Below the pieces are notes generated by a model. It was not told where the DNA came from and searched no databases. It worked only from the letters and a program-made list of their open reading frames with translations. This document shows positions 1 through 5,768 of a stretch of DNA of 6,545 bases, one piece after another. Source of the stretch: Desulfurococcales archaeon ex4484_217_1 (GTDB lineage Archaea > Thermoproteota > Thermoprotei_A > EX4484-217-1); assembly GCA_002254745.1 (NCBI GenBank), contig NJED01000046.1:1-6545 (forward strand), given 5' to 3'. How positions within the stretch are numbered: position 1 is the first letter of the stretch; the number at the start of each line of letters is the position of its first letter. Both the position numbers and the translations under genes were made by a program.

Positions 1-1
1 C

Positions 2-1090
2 ATGAAAATCATAAATAGTAGGAAAGTATTGGAAGCAGCTGTTTATGGTGGTGCTTTTCTAGGAGGAGGTGGAGGAGGATCCATAGAAGAGGGTATGAGG
101 CTAGGAGAAGTTGCTTTAGAAATAGGAAATATTGTTCTTACTTCACCGAGTGAACTGGAAAGGAAGGGAATTGTAGTCACAGCTTCAACTGTAGGTTCGC
201 AGATTAAGGGTAAAGGTGTTCTTAAACCGTTCAATTACATAGAAGCTGCAAGAATAATTGAGAAGGAAATAGGGAAGTTAGCAGGGTTAATTAGCTCCGA
301 AAATGGGGGGTTGAATACTATTGCAGCTTGGATCCAAGCTGCTGCTTTAGGGTTGCCTGTAGTTGATGCTCCATGTGATGGTAGAGCTCATCCTACAATA
401 CTTATGGGGTCTATGGGTTTACATAGGCTAAAAAACTACGTTAGCGTTCAATCGTTTAGCGTAGGTTCCCCGGCAGTGAATCATGTTTCAGGTGTTATTA
501 AAGGTCCTTTACTTGAATGTTCAAAGGTAATTAGGAGTATCGCTAGTATTTACGGCGCAGTCGCTGTTACAAGAAACCCTGTTACCGTAGATTATTTGCT
601 GAGAAATGCCGCTGTTGGAGCGGTTTCGCTAGCTATTGAAATAGGCGAAGTTTTACTTAAACACTTTAGCGAACCTTTAGAAGCTCTTCACAAATTAGCT
701 AGTAGATTTAGCGGAAGGTTTTTCGAAAAATGCACTATTGAGTCGCTAGAACTAGAAACGAAAGGCGGATTTGACGTAGGGAAAGCTGTTCTTAAATGTG
801 GGAGCAAAAGCTACGAGTTAACATATATGAACGAGTTTATGACTCTTGAAAACTCTAAAGGAGAAAGGGTAGCAACATTTCCTGACCTTATAACGCTAGT
901 TGATGTTGAGGGAGCTAAGCCTATTCTAAGTGCTGAACTGAAAAGAAACATGGAAGTCCATATGGTGGTTATTGATAAGACACAGATACCGCTTGGTTCA
1001 GGGTTAAAATACAGAGAAGTTTATAGTATTTTAGAGTCAGCTTTAGGTAAACCTATTACAACCTACATATCAACTATACTTGTGAGGTGA
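2..1090 (+). CDS. DUF917 family protein (S-methyl-thiohydantoin desulfurase / hydantoinase-associated family)
   Basis: I recognise this 362-residue protein as DUF917 from family motifs: an N-terminal glycine loop (LGGGGGGS, residues 20-27), ENGGLN (100-105), GLPVVDAPCDGRAHP (117-131), NEFM (277-280) and FPDLITLVD (293-301). Family members are usually about 360 residues, so it appears full length. The family is cytosolic and often sits beside hydantoinase/oxoprolinase-type genes; some members are described as S-methyl-thiohydantoin desulfurases. No signal peptide or membrane segment is seen. The ATG at base 2 gives the usual short lead-in before the glycine loop, but only one upstream base is visible, so its ribosome site and promoter cannot be judged. 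The DAPCDGRAHP segment differs from the DADGMGRAFP type I recall from many bacterial members, suggesting a distinct subfamily. It is followed with overlap by a DUF1177 gene. The family call is firm; the reaction and substrate are unknown. Confidence 0.88.
   Translation: MKIINSRKVLEAAVYGGAFLGGGGGGSIEEGMRLGEVALEIGNIVLTSPSELERKGIVVTASTVGSQIKGKGVLKPFNYIEAARIIEKEIGKLAGLISSENGGLNTIAAWIQAAALGLPVVDAPCDGRAHPTILMGSMGLHRLKNYVSVQSFSVGSPAVNHVSGVIKGPLLECSKVIRSIASIYGAVAVTRNPVTVDYLLRNAAVGAVSLAIEIGEVLLKHFSEPLEALHKLASRFSGRFFEKCTIESLELETKGGFDVGKAVLKCGSKSYELTYMNEFMTLENSKGERVATFPDLITLVDVEGAKPILSAELKRNMEVHMVVIDKTQIPLGSGLKYREVYSILESALGKPITTYISTILVR
1084..1090 (+). promoter_or_regulatory. Ribosome binding site GAGGTGA for the DUF1177 gene
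   Basis: GAGGTGA matches seven bases of the archaeal Shine-Dalgarno consensus GGAGGTGAT and overlaps the stop codon of the upstream DUF917 gene. From the end of GAGG there are 8 bases to a TTG at 1096 and 14 to an ATG at 1102. The GTG at 1087 lies inside the motif and cannot be served by it. The site therefore favours TTG 1096, with ATG 1102 as the alternative. Termination of the first gene on top of this site suggests coupled translation. Confidence 0.6.
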
Positions 1091-1095
1091 AAGTT

Positions 1096-2019
1096 TTGAG
1101 TATGCTAAGATATATTCTCGACGTAATAAAGGTTCTCGATAAACCTCGTGTTGAGGAGAAGGAGCTTAGAGGGCTTCTTCAAAGAAGCGGAAGAATAACT
1201 TTAGCTTTCAAGGAAATTAGAGGAAAGAAAGGCTCAACATTATTTGTTAAAGGAATTGTTAGGGGTGAGGGTAAAGGACCAACGTTAGGAGTTATAGGTA
1301 GGTTGGGAGGTGTTGGTGCTAGACCTGAGCTTTTAGGGTTAGTTTCTGATGCTGACGGGGCAATTGTTGCTTTATCAGTGCTTTACAAGTTAGCTGAAAT
1401 GGCAGAGTACGGTGATGTTCTGAAAGGAGACGTTATAGTAACGACGCACGTAACTACTCATGCTCCAACTAAGCCTTACAAACCTGTTCCCATGATGGAT
1501 TCCCCCGTTGACATATTTACGCTACTTAGGGAGGAAGTTGACGATAGAATGCAAGCAATACTCTCCATCGATTCTACGAAAGCAAATAGAGTAATAAACT
1601 ACACAGGGTTCGCGATAACCCATGTTGTTAAGGAAGGATGGATTCTTAAAGTGTCAGATGAAATACTTGACATCTACACTAGAGTTACAGGGGAACCTCC
1701 GGTCATAGTTCCGTTAACAATGCAGGATATTCTACCGTTTTCCACTAAGATATACCATATAAACAGTATGGTTCAGCCATGGATTTACACTGCAGCCCCT
1801 GTAATAGGTGTAGCTACTACAACACGAATGCCTGTTCCAGGTTCAGCTACGGGTGTAACTAATGTTTATGCTTTAGACCAGGCAGCAAGGTTTGTTCTGG
1901 AAGTCGCTAAAGACTACACTGCTGGGAGAATAAGCTTCTACGATGAAAAAGACTGGGAAACAATACTGAAAGTTCATGGAAGTATTAGGGAAATTGTGAG
2001 GAAGGGAGCACCACTTTAG
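1096..2019 (+). CDS. DUF1177 family protein
   Basis: This is a DUF1177 protein of about 307 residues, close to the family's usual length; its biochemical function is unknown to me. Family blocks, numbered from the TTG start, are GRLGGVGARPE (68-78), SDADGAI (84-90), THVTTHAPTKP (117-127), SIDSTKANRVIN (157-168), HINSMVQP (221-228) and PVPGSATG (246-253). The paired histidines in THVTTH and the conserved acidic residues could form a polar or metal site, but that is a guess. No signal peptide or membrane helix is apparent, so it is probably cytosolic. Three in-frame starts exist: GTG 1087 (4-bp overlap with the preceding stop), TTG 1096 (best spaced from GAGGTGA) and ATG 1102, which gives the typical family beginning MLRYILDV. 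I chose 1096 on ribosome-site spacing. It is co-transcribed with the DUF917 gene, and its stop overlaps the convergent ATPase gene. Confidence 0.87.
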   Translation: MSMLRYILDVIKVLDKPRVEEKELRGLLQRSGRITLAFKEIRGKKGSTLFVKGIVRGEGKGPTLGVIGRLGGVGARPELLGLVSDADGAIVALSVLYKLAEMAEYGDVLKGDVIVTTHVTTHAPTKPYKPVPMMDSPVDIFTLLREEVDDRMQAILSIDSTKANRVINYTGFAITHVVKEGWILKVSDEILDIYTRVTGEPPVIVPLTMQDILPFSTKIYHINSMVQPWIYTAAPVIGVATTTRMPVPGSATGVTNVYALDQAARFVLEVAKDYTAGRISFYDEKDWETILKVHGSIREIVRKGAPL

Positions 2020-2999
2020 GAGAATAAATGGCAAAACACTACATGATCACTGCTTATAAGCACTGGTTTAGGTTCTTCTTTTTTACACCTCTCAGTAGCA
2101 AGTGGGCATCTTGGATGAAACCTACATCCAGGTGGAGGATTAGAGAGTGATGGAGGCTCGCCCGGTTTGATCTTTAACCCTAGTTTTTTAACAAGCTCTT
2201 CCTCTTCCAGTGTAACTGAGGGTATTGCGTCAATCAATGCTCTAGTGTATGGGTGTTTTGGTTCAGAAAATATTTTGTTTACTGTTATTGTTTCAACTAT
2301 TTTCCCAGCATACATAACTGAAACGTGGTCTGCGAAGTTTCTTACAACGCCTAGGTTATGTGTTATGAGAATATATGTTAGCTTTAGTTTTCTTTGAAGC
2401 TGTTTAAGTAGGTTCAGGATTTTAGCTTGTACTGAAACATCTAGAGCTGATGTTGGCTCGTCAAGTAGTATTAGCTCAGGTTCTAAAGCTAACGCCCTGG
2501 CTATTGCTACTCTCTGTCTTTGCCCTCCACTTAGCTCGTGAGGGTACTTATTAAGGAAGGATTCGTCGAGTTCAACAATTTTTACAAGCTCCTTAGCTTT
2601 CTCTACCCTTTCAGAAGGAGAACCTATTTTATGGACTTTTAAAGGAGCTGTTATTATGTCTACAACTTTATGTCTTGGGTTTAGTGAAGATGTTGGGTCT
2701 TGGAAAACTATTGACATTCTCCTTAGAATACGTATTCTTTCTCTTCTCTTAAGCTTAGTTATGTCTATGCCGTTGAAGAATATGCTTCCGGATGTTGGTT
2801 CATATATTCCTATAATTGTTCTGGCGAGTGTTGATTTCCCGCAGCCGCTTTCTCCAACTATGGCGTAGGTTGTATTTCTTTCTACTGAAAAGCTTACACC
2901 ATCTACTGCTTTAACCCATCCAATGATTCTGTTAAATATTCCTGCGGTAATTGGAAAGTACTTTTTAAGGTTTTTTACTTCAAGAATGTAGTCGGGCAT
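2016..2999 (-). CDS. dppF: Oligopeptide/dipeptide ABC transporter ATP-binding protein, DppF/OppF type
   Basis: This cytoplasmic ATPase is one half of the motor pair of an Opp/Dpp-type importer. The 327 residues contain Walker A GESGCGKS (49-56), Q-loop Gln100, an intact LSGGQ signature (156-160), Walker B LILLDEP (176-182) and H-loop His214. The C-terminal oligopeptide-transporter extension has GCRFHPRCP and four cysteines (292, 298, 305, 323). That cysteine pattern is reported to hold a [4Fe-4S] cluster in solved dipeptide transporters; binding here is inferred. DppF rather than DppD is indicated by the LSGGQ signature and the last position in the operon. The ATG directly follows the TGA of the upstream ATPase gene (TGAATG), with GGTGA 7 bases upstream. 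Its TAA overlaps the stop of the convergent DUF1177 gene by 4 bp. The symbol marks position in the Dpp-like complex; the substrate could be peptide, sugar or another solute. Confidence 0.93.
   Translation of the reverse strand: MPDYILEVKNLKKYFPITAGIFNRIIGWVKAVDGVSFSVERNTTYAIVGESGCGKSTLARTIIGIYEPTSGSIFFNGIDITKLKRRERIRILRRMSIVFQDPTSSLNPRHKVVDIITAPLKVHKIGSPSERVEKAKELVKIVELDESFLNKYPHELSGGQRQRVAIARALALEPELILLDEPTSALDVSVQAKILNLLKQLQRKLKLTYILITHNLGVVRNFADHVSVMYAGKIVETITVNKIFSEPKHPYTRALIDAIPSVTLEEEELVKKLGLKIKPGEPPSLSNPPPGCRFHPRCPLATERCKKEEPKPVLISSDHVVFCHLFS
2073..2084 (+). terminator. Possible T-rich archaeal terminator for the DUF917-DUF1177 transcript
   Basis: A pyrimidine tract (TTCTTCTTTTTT) ending in six T residues lies about 55 bases after the DUF1177 stop. 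Archaeal RNA polymerase commonly terminates at such U-rich stretches without a hairpin. Because the two units are convergent and overlap, any terminator of the + transcript must lie inside the opposing ATPase gene, where this tract is the complement of Lys/Glu codons in its C-terminal region. The same bases are therefore fully explained by coding, so the terminator role is only a suggestion. Confidence 0.22.
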
Positions 3000-3992
3000 T
3001 CACTCTTCACCGTAGAGCCAGCAGTAAACTTTTCTACCATTTATTTCAACTGGTTTAGGTCTTTCTCTTCTACAAATATCTCTTGCTTTAGGGCATCTTG
3101 GATGAAATCTGCAGCCCTTAGGCGGGTTTATGTAGTCTATGAGGCCTCCTTCTATTCCATGTAGTGTTCCTCCAACAAGTTTAGGTATGGAGTCAACTAG
3201 GCCTTTAGTGTAAGGGTGTAGTGGATTTGCTAGTACTTTACTTGTTTTTCCTTCTTCAACCATGTGGCCAGCATACATAACTATTACTTTGTCGGCTATT
3301 GTTCTAGCTACTCCAAGATCATGTGTAACGTATAATATGCTCAAACCTAAATCCCTTTGCAGTTCTTTAAGAAGTTCTATTATTTCCTTTTGAGTTACAA
3401 CATCAAGTGCTGTTGTCGGTTCATCGGCTAAAAGTATGCTTGGATTAGAAACTATAGCTAAAGCTATTAGTATTCTTTGAAGCATTCCTCCGCTAAGCTG
3501 CATAGGGTAGCTTTTAAGAACTCTTTCCGGGTCAGGTATTTTGACTTTCTCCAAATATTTAAGCATTATATTTTTCAGTTTCGGAGAAATTTTACGCCTA
3601 AGCCTAATGTAGCTAAGTATTCCTGTTTTCGATTTACCGCTTAGAATAAGCCTATCTAGGAAGTGGTCTTCAATGGTATAGAGGGGGTTAAGTGCGGCTA
3701 ATGGTTCTTGAGGAATATATGTTATCTCTGTCCCTCTAATTTTAGAAAGTTCTTCATTACCTGTTTCTAGAAGGTTTATTCCCCTAAACAATAGTTTCCC
3801 TTTAACCATAGCGTTTGAAGGTAAAACTCCTAATACTGTTTTAAGAACTGTTGTTTTTCCGCTACCGCTTTCACCTACTAAGGCTAAGCTTTCGCCCTTT
3901 CCTAAAGTGAAAGATATGTTTTCAACTACTTTTGAAAGACCAGCAAATGTTTTGAAATATACTGTAAGGTTTTTTACTTCAAGGATGCTCAT
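3000..3992 (-). CDS. dppD: Oligopeptide/dipeptide ABC transporter ATP-binding protein, DppD/OppD type
   Basis: This is the partner ATPase of the importer, 330 residues and apparently complete. It has Walker A GESGSGKT (40-47), Q-loop Gln95, the signature variant LSGGM (166-170) typical of DppD/OppD, Walker B ILLADEP (186-192) and H-loop His224. The oligopeptide C-terminal extension has cysteines 294, 300, 307 and 324 in the GCRFHPRCP...C...C arrangement associated with a [4Fe-4S] cluster in this family. It should pair with the DppF-type ATPase and couple to the permease EAA loops. GAGGGG lies 5 bases before the ATG, a good ribosome site. There are 16 bases between it and the upstream dppC stop, and none between its TGA and the dppF ATG. 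Catalytic motifs are intact although the permeases are broken. The class is secure; substrate specificity is not. Confidence 0.93.
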   Translation of the reverse strand: MSILEVKNLTVYFKTFAGLSKVVENISFTLGKGESLALVGESGSGKTTVLKTVLGVLPSNAMVKGKLLFRGINLLETGNEELSKIRGTEITYIPQEPLAALNPLYTIEDHFLDRLILSGKSKTGILSYIRLRRKISPKLKNIMLKYLEKVKIPDPERVLKSYPMQLSGGMLQRILIALAIVSNPSILLADEPTTALDVVTQKEIIELLKELQRDLGLSILYVTHDLGVARTIADKVIVMYAGHMVEEGKTSKVLANPLHPYTKGLVDSIPKLVGGTLHGIEGGLIDYINPPKGCRFHPRCPKARDICRRERPKPVEINGRKVYCWLYGEE

Positions 3993-4008
3993 GATTTCCC
4001 CTCATTTT

Positions 4009-4449
4009 TCACGATATTTCACGTACATCGAGAATATCCCTCAGCCCATCTCCTAACAGGTTAAATCCCATTACTGCTAGGAATATTGCTAAACCGGGGA
4101 ATGTAGCGTACCACCATATGTTTGGGAGGTATATTCTTGCTTCGCTAAGCATTGTACCCCATTCAGGTGTTGGAGGTCTTACTCCGAAACCTATGAAGCC
4201 GAGTAGTGCTTCTGCAAGTATAGCATAGCCTACGTCTAGAGACGCTTTAACAGCAAGTATTGGGATTGCGTTTGGAAGTATCTCCCTAAACACTATGTGC
4301 CCCCATCCTGCACCGAAGCTTTTAGCTGCTAAAACATAGTCTTCGTTTTTAAGTGTAGAAGCTAATCCGAAACCCAACCTAGCATTGCTAAAACTACTGA
4401 AGGTATTGAAAGGAAAATATCGGTAAGCCTCATAACTATTGCTTCCCAT
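4009..4449 (-). CDS. dppC: DppC-type ABC permease, C-terminal half of a broken gene
   Basis: This is the second half of the DppC-type inner permease subunit. Homology starts only at about 4383 (ARLGFGLAST). Residues 1-22 from the ATG at 4449 are an out-of-frame reading of the N-terminal half and are not genuine. From there it carries the canonical EAA coupling loop (EDYVLAAKSFGAG to REILPN, residues 36-60), through which the permease contacts the ATPases. It then has the IGFGVRPPTPEWGTMLSEAR block (86-105), a membrane helix and the terminal GDGLRDILD motif (133 onward). The end is intact, 16 bases before dppD. A TTG at 4377 is the first plausible start inside the true frame, but no good ribosome site was noted, so independent translation is doubtful. 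The segment joining it to the N-terminal half is missing about 24-26 residues and the frame changes. Confidence 0.85.
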   Translation of the reverse strand: MGSNSYEAYRYFPFNTFSSFSNARLGFGLASTLKNEDYVLAAKSFGAGWGHIVFREILPNAIPILAVKASLDVGYAILAEALLGFIGFGVRPPTPEWGTMLSEARIYLPNIWWYATFPGLAIFLAVMGFNLLGDGLRDILDVREIS

Positions 4450-4799
4450 ATTCCGCCAATGTACCCTACAAGTAGCCCTAGGGGGAAACCTATGAGAACA
4501 GATAAAATGACTACCCCTACACCTATACCTAAGGAGACTCTTGTAGCTAAAATAACTCTGCTAAAAATATCTCTACCTACAGCGTCTGTTCCAAATAAGT
4601 GGTCGAGGGATGGTGGTAGGAATTTTCTTTCAATATGTATTGAATATGCGTCTTCAGGATAGGGAGCTATGTATTCTCCGAATAAAGCCAAAAACACAAA
4701 TATTGCTACTATAGCTACTCCAGCCATTGTTGTTGGGCTATGTTTTATCTTGTATAGGGCTAGTTTAAGCCTATAGTGTTTAATAGTGCTTCCAGCCAT
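4362..4799 (-). CDS. dppC: DppC-type ABC permease, N-terminal half of a broken gene
   Basis: This is the first half of the second permease subunit of the importer. Residues 1-46 match the OppC-type N-terminal region, with one membrane helix at about 24-46. They are followed by HLFGTDAVGRDIFSRV (68-82 region), a second helix at about 88-112 and MRLTDIFLSIPSVVLAM (123-139), all characteristic of DppC. After Met139 the frame runs through six unrelated residues into a TAG. An intact DppC would continue with a further helix and the EAA loop, which are found or partly found in another frame downstream. The ATG at 4799 lies 2 bases after the dppB stop, with only a weak GGGG 11 bases upstream, consistent with coupled translation. 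The whole locus 4009-4799 is 791 bases; restoring about 24-26 codons gives a normal length near 290 residues. Confidence 0.88.
   Translation of the reverse strand: MAGSTIKHYRLKLALYKIKHSPTTMAGVAIVAIFVFLALFGEYIAPYPEDAYSIHIERKFLPPSLDHLFGTDAVGRDIFSRVILATRVSLGIGVGVVILSVLIGFPLGLLVGYIGGIWEAIVMRLTDIFLSIPSVVLAMLGWVSD
4378..4388 (-). other. dppC: Deletion/frameshift junction in the DppC-type permease gene
   Basis: On the coding strand, GCA ATG CTA reads on in the N-terminal frame (LAML), while GCT AGG TTG across nearly the same bases opens the C-terminal frame (ARLG). In intact relatives such as E. coli DppC, about 26 residues separate these two landmarks. Frame arithmetic requires the lost length to be 1 more than a multiple of three, so roughly 70-76 bases. 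The junction word ATGCTAGG could derive from an original ATG CTA on one side and a TAT GCT AGG (Tyr-Ala-Arg) on the other. That would fit a deletion between short direct repeats; the lost copy cannot be seen, so this is inference. Confidence 0.75.
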
Positions 4800-4801
4800 T
4801 G

Positions 4802-5329
4802 TTACTTCATCCCCATTCTAATCCTAATTCTTGGGTCAAGGTACGCGTAGATAATGTCGACAACGAAGTTCGTTAACGTATATATTAGGCCTATGAGCAT
4901 AACTACAGCTACTATTGCGTTAAAGTCCTTGGCTAACCCTACTTCTACAGCATACCATCCAATACCAGGCCATCCAAACACTATTTCTATTGCGAAAGCT
5001 CCGTATATGAAGAAGCCGAAGAGAAGCCCTATTATTGTTAAAGCTACTACGAAAGCGCTTCTCAACATGTACTTGTAGTATATTATTTTGAATGGTAGGC
5101 CTAGGGATATTAGTGTTGAAACATAGGGTTTATGGAGTTCTTCAAGAATGCTTGCTCTTACAAGCCTCATTATCTGAGCTATTGGTGACAAAGATAGTGC
5201 TATGACAGGTAAAATTAAGTGTCTTAAAGTATCTATGAATGCTTCCCAATTCCCGGTTATTAGACTGTCTAAGATAGTGAACCCTGTTATTCTTTCAACC
5301 ATTAGGTGTGTACTTATCTTACCAGTCAT
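4802..5329 (-). CDS. dppB: DppB-type ABC permease, C-terminal half of a broken gene
   Basis: This is the second half of the first permease subunit. The ATG at 5329 is only an internal Met: homologous sequence in the same frame extends upstream to about 5398 (SLPRYWVAILFQLALAYYLN), so the true piece is longer than the ATG-initiated reading. Within the 175 residues, LRHLILP (35-41) and QIMRLVRASILEE (52-64) lead into the EAA-loop region. This begins YVSTLISLGL (69-78) and is divergent from the usual YVRTARAKGL. IVFGWPGIGWYAVEV (116-130) and the terminal YLDPRIR (163-169) are typical DppB landmarks. Several hydrophobic helices are present. The TAA lies 2 bases before the dppC start. No clear ribosome site precedes 5329, and the 10 bases after the previous stop look like coding sequence, so this is more likely a gene fragment than a separate gene. 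Confidence 0.85.
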   Translation of the reverse strand: MTGKISTHLMVERITGFTILDSLITGNWEAFIDTLRHLILPVIALSLSPIAQIMRLVRASILEELHKPYVSTLISLGLPFKIIYYKYMLRSAFVVALTIIGLLFGFFIYGAFAIEIVFGWPGIGWYAVEVGLAKDFNAIVAVVMLIGLIYTLTNFVVDIIYAYLDPRIRIRMGMK

Positions 5330-5339
5330 AGGTAGTAGG

Positions 5340-5756
5340 TTAAGGTAGTAAGCTAATGCTAACTGGAATAATATAGCAACCCAGTATCTTGGAAGAGACC
5401 AAAATAACTCCCATTATAACTGAGAACACCATGGCCACAATAACTAATTCAAGTGTTGATGGTAAGTATTCTGCAACATCTTTAGCAACATCTCTTCCAG
5501 TATATAGTGATAAGCCTAGAGTACCTTTTGTGAAGAAATTCTTCCAATATTCAATGTATTGTATGTGAATTGGTTTGTCCAGGCCGAAGAGTTTACGATA
5601 CATTTCAACTTGTTCTTCTGTTGCTTCCAACCCTAAATATAGTCTAACGGGGTCTCCGGGCATAACTCGGGTAATGTAAAAAATTAGTATTGAAAGTCCG
5701 AAGAGAGCTAGTGGTATTTGTAGTGCTCTCTTTATCACATAGTCTCTAAATTTCAC
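5340..5756 (-). CDS. dppB: DppB-type ABC permease, N-terminal half of a broken gene
   Basis: This is the first half of the DppB-type membrane subunit. Genuine homology covers residues 1-119: a helix at about 10-31, the hallmark MPGDPV (32-37), GLDKP (58-62), GTLGLSL (78-84) and LPSTLELVIVAMVF (98-111) entering the transmembrane domain. After Leu119 the reading continues for 19 residues that do not match the family and ends in TAA at 5340. The start is GTG at 5756, preceded by GAGGG with 9 bases of spacing; this ribosome site overlaps the stop of the binding-protein gene 12 bases upstream. The complete locus 4802-5756 is 955 bases, not divisible by three. Adding about 24 codons would give roughly 341 residues, the usual DppB length. 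As read, the product would lack the EAA loop and should not form a working channel. Confidence 0.88.
   Translation of the reverse strand: MKFRDYVIKRALQIPLALFGLSILIFYITRVMPGDPVRLYLGLEATEEQVEMYRKLFGLDKPIHIQYIEYWKNFFTKGTLGLSLYTGRDVAKDVAEYLPSTLELVIVAMVFSVIMGVILVSSKILGCYIIPVSISLLP
5396..5405 (-). other. dppB: Deletion/frameshift junction in the DppB-type permease gene
   Basis: On the coding strand the N-terminal frame reads GGA GTT ATT TTG (GVIL). Within four bases a different frame takes over with TCT CTT CCA AGA TAC TGG (SLPRYW). In intact DppB proteins about 24 residues, covering the loop after one helix and the start of the next, lie between the equivalents of GVIL and SLPRYW (GIPV and SMPIFW in E. 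coli). Frame arithmetic requires a loss of 2 more than a multiple of three, so about 68-71 bases. Both flanks keep good family similarity right up to the junction, indicating a single clean gap and not gradual decay. Confidence 0.75.
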
Positions 5757-5768
5757 TAATCACTGCCC

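Noticed and set aside
43..234. Minus-strand 63-residue open frame with a proline run
   Set aside because: It is the antisense of the DUF917 glycine-rich N-terminus; the proline run mirrors the glycine codons and it matches no family I know.
94..1090. Alternative start of the DUF917 gene at an internal ATG near base 94, after the GGAGG-rich stretch
   Set aside because: It would remove the conserved glycine loop at residues 20-27, and the ATG at base 2 gives the normal family N-terminus.
2167..2868. Plus-strand open frames at 2167-2397 and 2656-2868
   Set aside because: Both lie antisense within the DppF-type gene, whose motifs are unmistakable, and show no recognisable domain.
2966..3983. 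A 19-base identical repeat (taaggttttttacttcaag) at 2966-2984 and 3965-3983, plus a 17-base repeat (gggcatcttggatgaaa) at 2104-2120 and 3091-3107
   Set aside because: They encode LEVKNL and FHPRCP in the two paralogous ATPases; shared ancestry and codon preference explain them without a mobile or regulatory repeat.
4362..4449. Overlapping reading frames of the two dppC halves as a deliberate gene overlap
   Set aside because: The first 22 residues of the downstream frame resemble nothing in the family and are an out-of-frame reading of the N-terminal half; the overlap is a by-product of the frameshift.
4459..5078. Plus-strand open frames at 4459-4662 and 4854-5078
   Set aside because: They are antisense to conserved permease segments and have no family similarity.
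4009..5756. Insertion sequence or intron as cause of the broken permeases
   Set aside because: Sequence is missing at both junctions, not added; there are no inverted repeats, target duplications or transposase-like residues.
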